DNA from: Microvirga terrae
GTDB taxonomy: Bacteria > Pseudomonadota > Alphaproteobacteria > Rhizobiales > Beijerinckiaceae
Direction: 5' to 3'
NCBI RefSeq assembly: GCF_013307435.2
Contig: NZ_CP102845.1
Coordinates: forward strand, 5,194,001-5,258,000
Length of the DNA: 64,000 nucleotides
Below are positions 8,477-17,964 of this stretch, one piece after another. The first letter of the stretch is position 1, and each line of letters starts with the position of its first letter. Made by a program: the position numbers and the translations under genes. The notes beneath the pieces are model-generated. The model was not told the origin of the DNA and ran no database searches. It was given only the letters and a program-made list of their open reading frames with translations.

Positions 8477-9416
8477 ATCGTTGAGGCCGGCGCATCGCTC
8501 GTCGCAGCCCTGATAGACCGCACGATGCGCCAGGAAGGCCCGTCATGGTCCGGGCGTTCAGCGTCCCGCAGGAACACCCGCCGATGAGAGGTGCGGCGCT
8601 TCTCCGTATCGCATGCGCCGAGCCCGCCCCGGCCGCCCGGAAACCTCTCCACGTCATCACCGGCCCTGTGCCGGTGATCCCGCTTGTCTAAAGCGCCGCG
8701 CTTTTCTGATCGGGATGGTCCGGCACTGATCCTCTCCACGTCATCACCGGCCCTGTGCCGGTGATCCCGATTGTCTGGAACGCCGCGCCTCACCGGATCG
8801 GGATGGCCGGCCGGTCATCACCCGCCTCTTGCCGGCCATGACGGGAGAGGAGCGGATATGACGAGACAATGCAGGACCGGCGATCCGATCTCCCACCTTC
8901 GACGCTCATCCTGAGAACGCCACCGCATAATGGAAATCTGCCGCGACCGCCGTTTCGCGGCGAGCCTGCCGGCTGCCCCCCAGGACCGGACAAGGCGCGT
9001 CCGGGGCGATCATGTGCTCCCGCGCACAGTCGAGCTTCACCTTTTTCGTTACTGCAACAATGTCGCATGAACGGAGCTTTTCGTTGACAGTCCAGAGACT
9101 TACCCAAGGTGAGGTGCCCCAATCTGCCGTTAGGATACGTTCCGTTACGGCCGACCCTCTCTGAACGGAGAGTTGTTCGCCCGCACGCGGGCCCATATAG
9201 CCTTGTAACCAAGTTGCCTTGACGAATTCACGGCCTCCGATGCTGCGGAAGCCGCGATCCTCACGGCATCCCACGGCGCACAACAGACACTCGTTCACCG
9301 CGCAAGCACCACCGGCAGCCCTGGCCGCCGAACCCTTCCGCGCGCCTGCACCAGAGCAAAGCTCGACGGTTCAGCCGCACACGACACAATTCCTTCCGCT
9401 TTCAGGAGAGCACAAG
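8427..9416. other. 990 bp non-coding gap with repeats upstream of the RTX gene
   Basis: No convincing gene was found. Possible reading frames here cross dispersed repeats and have no family resemblance. The gap holds the family D palindrome after polA, two tandem family A repeats (8644-8846), a TTGACA hexamer at 9084-9089 without a clear -10, and a GCCCGC-ac-GCGGGC hairpin near 9179-9192. The last 300 bp, before the RTX gene, are somewhat AT-richer and may contain its promoter. Confidence 0.6.
8644..8846. repeat. Tandem pair of family A repeats
   Basis: A 39 bp segment beginning CCTCTCCACGTCATCACC is identical at 8644-8682 and 8731-8769; the similarity continues through ATCGGGATGG.CCGG in each, giving a unit of about 87 bp. 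The second copy ends with GCCGGCCATGACGGGA, as does the copy at 399-495. Each unit contains CACCGG-ccctgtg-CCGGTG stems. Confidence 0.85.
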
Positions 9417-11939
9417 ATGACATTAAAGGTTTGGGGAACGCAGGATATTGTCGCGAACACGCTGGGAGTCGAACGAGACTCGCTGACCATGCTGCCGGAT
9501 GGCGGCTATGTGGTAACCTTCCGCCAAAACCAGAAGATCGGATTCCAGGTCTACAGCGGCAACGGCGAGAAGGTCGGCGGCGTTAGACTCGTCGATAGCC
9601 CTGTGACCGGTGCCGTACAGCAGTTTTCTGACGTCGCCAGTGTCGACTCAGAAGGCCAGTTTGTCATTGCCTGGACTGAGTCATTCGCTGATGGTAAGCG
9701 CGCCCTGCGCACACAGACTTTCAATAGCGACGGCACTTCTACTCCTGCCGTTCTGATCACCAATACAGCTCAAGCGGACGGCGCACAGATTACACGCACC
9801 GGGGAAAGCGTTTGGGCCGTTACCTACTTCGAAACGATCACTGCAACGGGCACGAACACGATTCATCTGGTGGCCTCGTCCGATCCGACCCATACTCCGT
9901 CGGTAATAGCTAATGACAAAGTCGTTGGTCGCCCTGACGTCGCGTGGATCGGTGGAGCCAGTTCGGTGGTCTCCTACCAAAAACAGAACAGTACGATTGG
10001 GTTTAAGGTTTTCACGGGTGGCGTGAGTGGGGAAACTACCGTCGCCGGCGTATCCGCCAATGTGGTTGGGCTAAAGAACGCAGATGGCTCTCCAAACGGA
10101 ACTTTCGCTGTCGTGGCCAACTCGGGGTTCGATGGAGCTTCGACCGTCACGATCAACCGCTTTCAAGTGAATGCGGGCGTTGTGCAACCTCTGGGCGCTC
10201 CGACCACGATTGCGACCGGGCAGAAGGACGGCAACGGCGATCAGATCAGCACGACAGCTCTGCGTGGCGGTGGCCTTGCCGTTGCCTATGTCGGAACCGG
10301 CATCGACAACGGCGATATTTTCCTCGCCGTCATCGGGGCCAACGGCGTCCTCATCACTCCTCCGAACTTCAGAGTCCACAACGAAGCAGGCAAGCAGGTT
10401 ACGCCCGCGATCTCGGAGATGGTGGACGGCCGTCTGGCGATATCGTGGCACGACAGAGCCGTTGGTAACGGTCAGATTGAAACAACGATCGTCGATGCGC
10501 GCGTCTCCAAGATCGACGTTGTTGGAACCAGCAAGAACGACGTCTACGCACCATCCGAGTTCACCGGCGATACCCTCGATGGCAAAGGCGGTTTCGACAC
10601 GCTGACCTTCAAGGGCACGACGACCGGTGGCGTCGCCGTCAACCTTGTCGCCGGCAACGGAACCGCAGGCGATGCAGCGGGCGATACCTACACGAGCTTC
10701 GAGAAGGTGATCGGCTCGACCTTCAACGACACGCTCACCGGCGGAGCCGGTCACGTGCTCGTCGGCGGCGCCGGCAACGACACCTATTACGTCTCCGCCA
10801 CCAGCACGGTGATCGACGAGTCCGGCGGCGGATACGACCAGGTCTTCTCGTCCGCCACGTACACGCTCTCGGCAGGCATCGAGAACCTGTTCGCGACCGG
10901 GTTCGATGCGATCAATCTCACCGGCAACGAGAGCGACAACATCATCGCCGGCAACGATGCGGCCAACCGGCTCACGGGCAATGGCGGCAACGACGCCCTC
11001 TACGGCAACGGCGGCGGCGATGTCCTCGACGGCGGCGCCGGCAACGACGCGCTGGATGGCGGAGCGGGCGACGACGCCCTGGCCGGCGGCATCGGCAACG
11101 ATGTCCTCTATGGCCGCGACGGCAACGATTCCCTCAGCGGCGATGACGGCGACGATGTCCTCGACGGCGGTGTCGGCAACGACGTCCTCGCCGGTGGAAA
11201 CGGCAACGACAACCTGCAGGCCGGCGACGGCAACGACGCTCTCGACGGCGGCGCGGGCGACGATGTGATCAACGGCGGCACGGGCGCCGACACCATGAAC
11301 GGCGGAGCCGGCAACGACGCCTATTACATCGACAACCTCGGTGATCAGGTCATCGACGGCGCAGGTGTCGATACCGTGTATGTGGCCATCGACGGCTACG
11401 ACCTCAACAGGCTTGGCGCGATCGAGAACATCACCGGCATCGGGGCGGTCGCGATCACCCTGACGGGCAACGCGTTCAACAACGCGCTGACCGGCAACGA
11501 CGGCGCCAACATCCTCATGGGCGGCGCCGGCAACGACGTGCTCTCCGGAGGACGCGGCAACGACAAGATCTACGGCCAGGAAGGCAACGACGTGCTCTTC
11601 GGCGGGCTCGATCGCGATATCTTCGTGTTCGACAAGCGTCCGAACAAGCGCACGAACGTGGATAAGATCGCCGACTATAACGTCCGTGACGACTCGATCT
11701 ATCTCGAGAACAAGTACTTCAAGGTCGGCAGCGGCTCACCCAGCAAGCCGAAGCAGATGGCGAGCAAGTACTTCTACAAGGGCGCCAAGGCGCACGACCG
11801 GGATGACCACATCATCTACGACAACAAGAAGGGCATCCTGTACTACGACGCCGACGGCACCGGCTCCTCTGCCGCGGTCAAGATCGCCACGCTCGATCGC
11901 AACCTGAAGATGACCTACAAGGACTTCTTCGTGATCTGA
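9417..11939 (+). CDS. RTX calcium-binding repeat protein, probably type I secreted
   Basis: An 840 aa protein. Residues 1 to about 430 form a beta-rich domain with recurring blade-like strands (GGYVVTF, GQFVIAW, GRLAISW), with no recognised enzymatic motif. From about residue 440 to 730 there are many RTX nonapeptides of the GGxGxDxLx type, which bind Ca2+ and fold outside the cell. The C-terminus (DFFVI) has no signal peptide upstream, as expected for type I secretion with a C-terminal signal; no exporter genes are in the window. Start ATG 9417 is chosen for its AGGAG 10 nt upstream; a longer frame lacks a ribosome site. The 5' half is visibly less GC-rich than the repeat half. Confidence 0.85.
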   Translation: MTLKVWGTQDIVANTLGVERDSLTMLPDGGYVVTFRQNQKIGFQVYSGNGEKVGGVRLVDSPVTGAVQQFSDVASVDSEGQFVIAWTESFADGKRALRTQTFNSDGTSTPAVLITNTAQADGAQITRTGESVWAVTYFETITATGTNTIHLVASSDPTHTPSVIANDKVVGRPDVAWIGGASSVVSYQKQNSTIGFKVFTGGVSGETTVAGVSANVVGLKNADGSPNGTFAVVANSGFDGASTVTINRFQVNAGVVQPLGAPTTIATGQKDGNGDQISTTALRGGGLAVAYVGTGIDNGDIFLAVIGANGVLITPPNFRVHNEAGKQVTPAISEMVDGRLAISWHDRAVGNGQIETTIVDARVSKIDVVGTSKNDVYAPSEFTGDTLDGKGGFDTLTFKGTTTGGVAVNLVAGNGTAGDAAGDTYTSFEKVIGSTFNDTLTGGAGHVLVGGAGNDTYYVSATSTVIDESGGGYDQVFSSATYTLSAGIENLFATGFDAINLTGNESDNIIAGNDAANRLTGNGGNDALYGNGGGDVLDGGAGNDALDGGAGDDALAGGIGNDVLYGRDGNDSLSGDDGDDVLDGGVGNDVLAGGNGNDNLQAGDGNDALDGGAGDDVINGGTGADTMNGGAGNDAYYIDNLGDQVIDGAGVDTVYVAIDGYDLNRLGAIENITGIGAVAITLTGNAFNNALTGNDGANILMGGAGNDVLSGGRGNDKIYGQEGNDVLFGGLDRDIFVFDKRPNKRTNVDKIADYNVRDDSIYLENKYFKVGSGSPSKPKQMASKYFYKGAKAHDRDDHIIYDNKKGILYYDADGTGSSAAVKIATLDRNLKMTYKDFFVI

Positions 11940-11975
11940 TCCGGGCACGACTCCCGTAGGGCAAATGAGAACGAG

Positions 11976-12007
11976 GGACGGCGTCCTGCCTTGCAGGGCG
12001 CCGTTCC
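11976..12007 (+). terminator. Hairpin after the RTX gene
   Basis: Arms GGACGGCG-t-CCTGC and GCAGG-g-CGCCGTTCC with a short CTT loop form a strong stem 36 nt after the RTX stop, followed by GCTTTCC. It is probably an intrinsic terminator although the T-run is short. Confidence 0.55.
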
Positions 12008-12127
12008 GCTTTCCGGAGCGCCTGGCCGCATTCCGGCGCGCCTTTCCGGCCCCGCCCCCGCGATGCCTTGCGCGGAACCCTTTCGGCCCCATTCTCCTTC
12101 GTGTCGGAGCATCACGGGGAGATCCGC

Positions 12128-12838
12128 ATGGCTTATGAGCTCTACTACTGGCCGACCATTCAGGGGCGCGGCGAATTCGTCAGGCTAGCCCTCGAGGAGG
12201 CCGGTGCCGATTACATCGACGTGGCCCGGGAATCGGAAGGCATCGCCGTGATGATGCGGATGATGGATCACGCGGAGCATCCGCCCCTGGCGCCGCCCTT
12301 CCTCAAGGACGGCGACACGATCATCGGCCAGACGGCCGCGATCCTGCTCTATCTCGGGGCGCGGCACGGGCTCGCGCCCAAGGATCCGGCTGGCGGATTG
12401 TGGACGCATCAGATCCAGCTCACCATCGCGGACCTGGTGGCCGAGGCGCACGACACGCATCATCCCGTGGGGGTGGGCCTCTATTACGAGGACCAGAAGG
12501 CCGAAGCGCTGCGGCGGTCCGACGAGTTCTGCGAGAACCGGATCCCGAAATTCCTGACCTGGTTCGACACCATCCTCGCGCGCAACCCCGCAGGCGATGC
12601 GCATCTCGTCGGCCGTTCGCTCACCTATGCCGACCTCTCCCTGTTCCAGCTTGTCGAGGGATTGTCCTATGCCTTTCCGAAGGCCACGGGGCGCGCGCTG
12701 AAGCAGGCGCCGCGCGTCGCCGCCCTGCACGACGCCGTCGCGCGGCGGCCGCGCATCAAGGCCTATTGTGCGAGCCCCCGGCGCATCCCCTTCAACCAGG
12801 AGGGCATCTTCCGGCGCTATCCGGAACTGGATCGTTAG
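12128..12838 (+). CDS. Glutathione S-transferase family protein
   Basis: A cytosolic GST of 236 aa. The N-terminal thioredoxin-like domain (about 1-80) starts YELYYWPTIQGRGEFVRLALEE, resembling sigma/alpha-like GSTs with a Tyr near residue 6-7 that could activate glutathione, and has the QTAAIL turn in place of the usual QS-AI motif. The all-helical C-terminal domain carries the LTYADLSLFQL capping motif. The start at 12128 follows GGGGAG; a frame extending 60 nt upstream lacks conserved sequence. Substrate is unknown and the neighbours give no clue. Confidence 0.85.
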   Translation: MAYELYYWPTIQGRGEFVRLALEEAGADYIDVARESEGIAVMMRMMDHAEHPPLAPPFLKDGDTIIGQTAAILLYLGARHGLAPKDPAGGLWTHQIQLTIADLVAEAHDTHHPVGVGLYYEDQKAEALRRSDEFCENRIPKFLTWFDTILARNPAGDAHLVGRSLTYADLSLFQLVEGLSYAFPKATGRALKQAPRVAALHDAVARRPRIKAYCASPRRIPFNQEGIFRRYPELDR

Positions 12839-12942
12839 GGGCTTGTTAAGGGTCGGCAGGGCTGGATGGCGTCCGTTCTTCCCTTCCGGCCTCAATTCCT
12901 CCACGCTGCCTGTGGATCCTCACGAACGATCAGGAGCATAGC

Positions 12943-13227
12943 ATGACCGAGGACACCGAGGGCGTCGCGATTCGTCTCTGGCGCGACCGAGCGCAGCTGC
13001 GCGAGCAGGAGCGGAACGAGGTTCAGGCCCGCCTTCGGATCGCCGAGGAGAAGATCGCCATCCTGCTGGCCGAGAACGACCGCCTCGCCGCCGAGAACGC
13101 GCGGTTGCGGTCGCTCGGCGGCCCGGACGACGACGGCGCACGCACCGAGACCGAGCTTCAGATGGAAGCACTCAAGGGCGCCCTGATGTCCCTGATCGCC
13201 CGGCCGGCCGACAGCCTGAATTCGTGA
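12943..13227 (+). CDS. Small coiled-coil protein of unknown function
   Basis: A predicted 94 aa acidic protein with a clear AGGAG Shine-Dalgarno 9 nt before its ATG. Residues about 15-57 (RAQLREQERNEVQARLRIAE onward, then LLAENDRLAAENARLR) form a heptad-patterned coiled coil with a leucine/asparagine zipper look, followed by a Gly/Asp linker and a short amphipathic C-terminal helix. It is not recognised as a named family and has no DNA-binding basic region. It ends 21 bp from the convergent glutamine amidotransferase gene. Confidence 0.62.
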   Translation: MTEDTEGVAIRLWRDRAQLREQERNEVQARLRIAEEKIAILLAENDRLAAENARLRSLGGPDDDGARTETELQMEALKGALMSLIARPADSLNS

Positions 13228-13248
13228 GAGCGCGAACCCGTGCGGCGC

Positions 13249-14037
13249 TCACGCCGCCAGGCAATCCATGGCGGCGTTGAGGCATTCGACCGTGACGCTG
13301 CCGCCAGCGGCCACGAGGCTGCAGCCCTTCGGCACCTCGCGCCAGCCGCGGGTCTTGTCGTCGATGGGCTCCGAGACCACCAGCAGGTTGGCGCCCTCCT
13401 GACGGAAATACAGGGTCGGCGGCTTGGCATCGCAGGCCCAGCGATAGGCCCACAGGCTCTCGCCGTCCGTGAAGGCGGCGGTGAAGCGCAGGGCCTCCTC
13501 GATGCCGGCCTGGTCCATGAGGCCGCGCACCTGCTTGAGGGTACTGGCCATGGCGGTAACGGGCTCCTCCGGCAGGCCATTGGCCAGCGCGAGGAGGAAG
13601 ATCGCCTCGGAATCCGTGGTGCCGAGCCGGCGGTCGTAGAGCTCGTCCGGGATCAGGGCCTCCAGCCGGCGCTTGATGCGCCCGTAGCCGCCGATCTGGC
13701 CGTTATGCATGAACAGATGCCGGCCATGGGCGAAGGGGTGGCAGTTGGCCCGCGTCGTCGAGGTGCCGGTGGAGGCGCGCACATGGGCGAAGAAGAGCCG
13801 GGAGCGCACCTGCTCGCACAGGCTCCTCAGGTTCTCGTCCGACCAGGCCGGCCGGACCTCCCGGTAGATCCCGGGCTCGCGGCGCTCCCCGTACCAGCCG
13901 ATGCCGAAGCCGTCGCCGTTCGTCTCGGTCTTGGCCTCGACCGCGTGCAGCGATTGGTGGACCAGGGAATGGGCCGGAGCACAGACGAGTTCATCGAGGA
14001 AGATCGGCTCCCCCCGGTAGGCGAGAAAGCGGCACAT
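13249..14037 (-). CDS. Class II glutamine amidotransferase
   Basis: An Ntn-type glutaminase of 262 aa (GATase_2 / YafJ-EgtC-like). The start at 14037 is fixed by mechanism: it makes the protein begin MCRFLAYRG, so that Cys2 becomes the N-terminal nucleophile after Met removal; an ATG 30 nt further upstream would bury it. Other family marks are NGDGFGIGWYG, the FAHVRAST strand, CHPF and the FMHNGQI oxyanion/Asn segment. It hydrolyses glutamine or a gamma-glutamyl amide. No synthase partner is adjacent and no ergothioneine genes are seen, so the physiological substrate is open. Confidence 0.87.
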   Translation of the reverse strand: MCRFLAYRGEPIFLDELVCAPAHSLVHQSLHAVEAKTETNGDGFGIGWYGERREPGIYREVRPAWSDENLRSLCEQVRSRLFFAHVRASTGTSTTRANCHPFAHGRHLFMHNGQIGGYGRIKRRLEALIPDELYDRRLGTTDSEAIFLLALANGLPEEPVTAMASTLKQVRGLMDQAGIEEALRFTAAFTDGESLWAYRWACDAKPPTLYFRQEGANLLVVSEPIDDKTRGWREVPKGCSLVAAGGSVTVECLNAAMDCLAA

Positions 14038-14149
14038 CGGCTTACGGCAGCCCCCTAGGCATCGCACTTCGTAACGATGTTGTACTCTCTTGCATTCATG
14101 GTGAACAGCCGGTTAACGGCTGCGCTGCGGGCGTCCGGCCTTCGTGGCG

Positions 14150-15250
14150 TCAGACCGACGCGGCGAGCCTTGCCGCCACGTCCTCGGCGATCGCGAGGGA
14201 CGCGGTCAGGCCCGGGCTCTCGATGCCGAAGAGCTGCACGAGCCCCGTCAATCCGTGCTCGGCCGGGCCGTCGATCATGAAATCGGCCGCCTTCTCACCG
14301 GCCCCCGTGAGCTTGGGACGGATGCCGGAATAATCGGGCACAAGCGCGCCGTCGGGGAGCTCCGGCCAATAGCGGCGGATGGAGGCATAGAAGCTCTGGG
14401 CCCGGCGCGGATCGACCTCGTACTCTTCCCGGTCGATCCATTCCACGTCGGGACCGAAGCGCATGCGGCCGGAGAGGTCCAGCGTCACATGGGTACCCAG
14501 GCCGCCGTCGACGGGAGCCGGATAGATGAGGCGCGAGAAGGCGGGCTTGCCGAGGCAGCCGAAATAATTGCCCTTGGCGAGCACCAGCTTCGGCACGCGA
14601 CCGGCGGGATAGCCGTCCGTCGCGCGGGCCAGCGCCTGCGCGCCGAGCCCCGCGGCATTGACCACCGCGTCGACGACGAGGTCGGTGGGCTCCTCGCCGC
14701 CCACATGCACGTTCCATCCGGCCCCCTCCCGGGCGATGCGCGCGACGGGCGCATGGAACGCGATGGCGCCGCCGGCGCTCTCCAGATCGCCCTGGAGCGC
14801 CAGCATGAGGGCGTGGCTGTCGACGATGCCCGTCTCCCGCGACAGCACGGCGCCGGTGCAGACGAGATTCGGCTCGAGGGCCCGCGCCTCCTCGCCGGTC
14901 AGGAAGGAGAGCCCCTCGACCCCGTTCGCCAGCCCCTGTTCGTAGATGCCCTCGATCTTGGCCTGTTCGAGATCGTCGGTCGCCACGATGAGCTTGCCGC
15001 ATTTGGCGTGCGGCACGCCGTGGCTCTCGCAGAAGGCGTAGAGCATCCGCCGGCCGTCGACGCAGTGACGCGCACGGAGCGAGCCGGACGGGTAATACAT
15101 GCCGGCATGGATGACCTCGCTGTTGCGCGAGGAGACGCCATTGCCGATGCCGCCTGTCGCTTCGGCCACGATCACGCCATGGCCGCGAAGGGTGAGCGCG
15201 CGCGCAACCGCGAGCCCGACGACACCGGCCCCAATCACGAGAACGTCTAT
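14150..15250 (-). CDS. FAD-dependent oxidoreductase, L-2-hydroxyglutarate oxidase (LhgO) type
   Basis: A DAO-family flavoprotein of about 366 aa. The dinucleotide motif GAGVVG is at the N-terminus, followed by GIGNGVSSRNSEVIHAGMYYP, which is the LhgO/L-2-hydroxyglutarate dehydrogenase hallmark, and a C-terminal FGIESPGLTASL FAD-binding segment. The start is odd. The Shine-Dalgarno GGGAGG (complement of 15256-15261) is 5 nt before an ATA codon at 15250, which would give xDVLVIGAGVVG with a complete beta-1 strand. The nearest standard start is GTG at 15238, which truncates that strand and is about 17 nt from the Shine-Dalgarno. There is an in-frame stop upstream and no ATG. Whether ATA is used, or is a base change of ATG, is unresolved. 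The island context also allows another 2-hydroxy acid as substrate. Confidence 0.8.
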   Translation of the reverse strand: MDVLVIGAGVVGLAVARALTLRGHGVIVAEATGGIGNGVSSRNSEVIHAGMYYPSGSLRARHCVDGRRMLYAFCESHGVPHAKCGKLIVATDDLEQAKIEGIYEQGLANGVEGLSFLTGEEARALEPNLVCTGAVLSRETGIVDSHALMLALQGDLESAGGAIAFHAPVARIAREGAGWNVHVGGEEPTDLVVDAVVNAAGLGAQALARATDGYPAGRVPKLVLAKGNYFGCLGKPAFSRLIYPAPVDGGLGTHVTLDLSGRMRFGPDVEWIDREEYEVDPRRAQSFYASIRRYWPELPDGALVPDYSGIRPKLTGAGEKAADFMIDGPAEHGLTGLVQLFGIESPGLTASLAIAEDVAARLAASV

Positions 15251-15359
15251 GGTTGCCTCCCGGCGGTTCGGAAGTCAGGATGTCGAAGTCTGCAAGGATG
15301 GTCATGGACGGTCCGGGACCATCGGTCCGACCGCTCCACCCTGGCTTTGCAGGTCGCAT

Positions 15360-15390
15360 GAAAAAGGCGGCCTCGCGGATGCGGGCCGCC
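15360..15390 (-). terminator. Intrinsic terminator of the ugpC-type gene
   Basis: Read on the minus strand: GGCGGCC, an 11 nt loop, GGCCGCC, then TTTTT. It lies 17 nt beyond the stop of the UgpC-type ATPase gene. Confidence 0.8.
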
Positions 15391-15407
15391 CTTGCTGCGC
15401 GAGTCGA

Positions 15408-16463
<1,056 letters not shown>

Positions 16464-16770
16464 GGGGCTTCCTCCAACCTATGTGCGTTCACGGCACTCT
16501 AAAGGTGCCCTGCCAGAACCTTGATACAGCGACGCTATGGTAGGTGTTTCTACGACTTGATCAAGTTAAGCACATATCATGTTGCACGACAAATCTTGAC
16601 ATGCAAGCCGGAGTGCCGTTGCATCGCGAAGATTGCGGTTCCTGGAACCCGGCTCGAATATGGGCTGTCGTTCGCTCGCGGATCCACCTGTCGCCACGCA
16701 CAGGAACCGGATTTGAATCGTCAAGCTCCGAAAGGCCGGCACGGCTCGGAGTGAAGGGAGATAAGCGCTC
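16464..16770. other. 307 bp divergent control region
   Basis: A non-coding gap between the UgpC-type ATPase gene (minus) and a Gfo/Idh gene (plus). It is AT-richer than its surroundings and includes a perfect 12 bp palindrome at 16555-16566 and a CTTG-acatg-CAAG inverted repeat near 16597-16609. Short frames here lack any conserved feature. Confidence 0.6.
16555..16566. promoter_or_regulatory. Palindrome ACTTGATCAAGT, candidate operator
   Basis: A perfect 12 bp dyad in the divergent gap between the UgpC-type ATPase and Gfo/Idh genes, in an AT-rich setting. It could bind a dimeric sugar regulator (LacI or GntR type). No cognate regulator gene is adjacent. Confidence 0.4.
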
Positions 16771-17871
16771 ATGATCAAGAATGTTGCGGTCGTCGGCTGC
16801 GGGATCGGCCGCACCCACATCGTTTCCTATGCGGCTCATCCGGACAAGTTCCGCGTGGTGGCCATCTGCGACCTCAACGACGAGCGCCTGGCGAGCATCG
16901 GCGACGAATTCGGCATCGAGCGCCGGACCAAGGACTATGCCGAGATCCTGCGCATGGACGATGTGGACATCGTCGATGTCTGCACCCCTCCGGCGGTCCA
17001 TCTCGAACAGATTCTGGCCGCACTCGCGGCCGGCAAGAACGTGGTCTGCGAGAAGCCGCTCGTGGGCTCCGTGGCGGATGTCGACAAGGTGATCCAGGCG
17101 GAAAAGCAGTCCAAGGGCCGCGTTCTGCCGATCTTCCAGTATCGCTATGGCAACGGCATCATGAAGGCCAAGCACATCATCGATCAGGGCATCGCCGGAA
17201 AGCCCTATCTCGCCTCCGTCGAGGTGTTCTGGAAGCGGACCGCGAAATACTACGACAATCCGTGGCGCGGACGCTGGGACACCGAGCTCGGCGGCGTGCT
17301 CGTCACCCATGCGATCCACCTGCACGACCTCCTCACCTTCGTCATGGGCCCGGTCAAATCCGTCTTCGCGCGCGCCGCGACCCGGGTCAACGACATCGAG
17401 GTGGAGGATTGCGTCGTCGGCAGCCTGGAGCTGCAGAACGGAGCGCTCGCCTCCACGGCCGCCACCCTGGGATCGCAGGACGAGATCAGCCGCCTGCGCT
17501 TCTGCTTCGAGAACGTGACGTTCGAGAGCTGCCAGAAGCCCTACGCGCCGGGCGACGACCCGTGGAAGATCATCCCGGCCTCCCCGGAGGTGCAGGCCCG
17601 GATCGATCAGGCGTTCGAAGGCTGGACGTTCGTCCCGACGCGGTTCGAGGGCTTGTTCGCCCCCTATCACGAGGCTCTGGTCTCGGGCGGTGAGCTGCCG
17701 ATCACTCTGGTCGATGCACGCCGTTCCCTGGAGCTCCTGACGGCCTTCTACCAGTCCATCGAAACCGAGCGGCCGCAAACGCTGCAGGTGGGTCCCGATC
17801 ATCCCCGCTATACGAACTGGAGCCTCGCGAACAAGGGCGCCGACGTCCTGCGCTACGCCGCCCGGGCCTAG
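16771..17871 (+). CDS. Gfo/Idh/MocA family oxidoreductase (copy 1)
   Basis: An NAD(P)-dependent sugar or cyclitol dehydrogenase of 366 aa. The Rossmann domain (about 1-120) starts VAVVGCGIGRTH and contains the conserved CEKPL loop near residue 92-96 with the catalytic-site Lys. The C-terminal alpha/beta domain carries the GGVLVTHAIHLHDLL helix with the usual catalytic His. It lies divergent to the UgpC-type ATPase and faces the uronate dehydrogenase gene across a strong shared terminator. It probably oxidises a ring hydroxyl of an imported glycoside or sugar, but the exact substrate cannot be assigned. It is one of four paralogues within 14 kb. Confidence 0.88.
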   Translation: MIKNVAVVGCGIGRTHIVSYAAHPDKFRVVAICDLNDERLASIGDEFGIERRTKDYAEILRMDDVDIVDVCTPPAVHLEQILAALAAGKNVVCEKPLVGSVADVDKVIQAEKQSKGRVLPIFQYRYGNGIMKAKHIIDQGIAGKPYLASVEVFWKRTAKYYDNPWRGRWDTELGGVLVTHAIHLHDLLTFVMGPVKSVFARAATRVNDIEVEDCVVGSLELQNGALASTAATLGSQDEISRLRFCFENVTFESCQKPYAPGDDPWKIIPASPEVQARIDQAFEGWTFVPTRFEGLFAPYHEALVSGGELPITLVDARRSLELLTAFYQSIETERPQTLQVGPDHPRYTNWSLANKGADVLRYAARA

Positions 17872-17895
17872 TTTCGACGCCGTCGTCTCCCGCAT

Positions 17896-17934
17896 GAAAC
17901 AAAACCCGGGGTGTCGTGCCCCGGGTTTTGTTTC
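17896..17934. terminator. Bidirectional terminator between convergent genes
   Basis: A perfect 16 bp stem, GAAACAAAACCCGGGG / CCCCGGGTTTTGTTTC, with a 7 nt loop. The A-rich and T-rich flanks allow Rho-independent termination in both directions, serving the Gfo/Idh gene (plus) and the uronate dehydrogenase gene (minus). Confidence 0.9.
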
Positions 17935-17964
17935 GTCCGTCTTCGAACGAACCGGGCGACCGGC

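Noticed and set aside
8644..8846. CRISPR-like spaced repeats
   Set aside because: Only two full copies, with related and non-unique spacers and no cas genes; this is a dispersed palindromic repeat.
9084..9112. A sigma-70 promoter with TTGACA for the RTX gene
   Set aside because: No acceptable -10 hexamer at 16-18 nt spacing and the site is over 300 bp from the start; left as an unsupported hexamer.
8790..9212. A 140-codon minus-strand frame in the polA-RTX gap
   Set aside because: It runs through the family A repeat, has no recognisable domain and no convincing Shine-Dalgarno.
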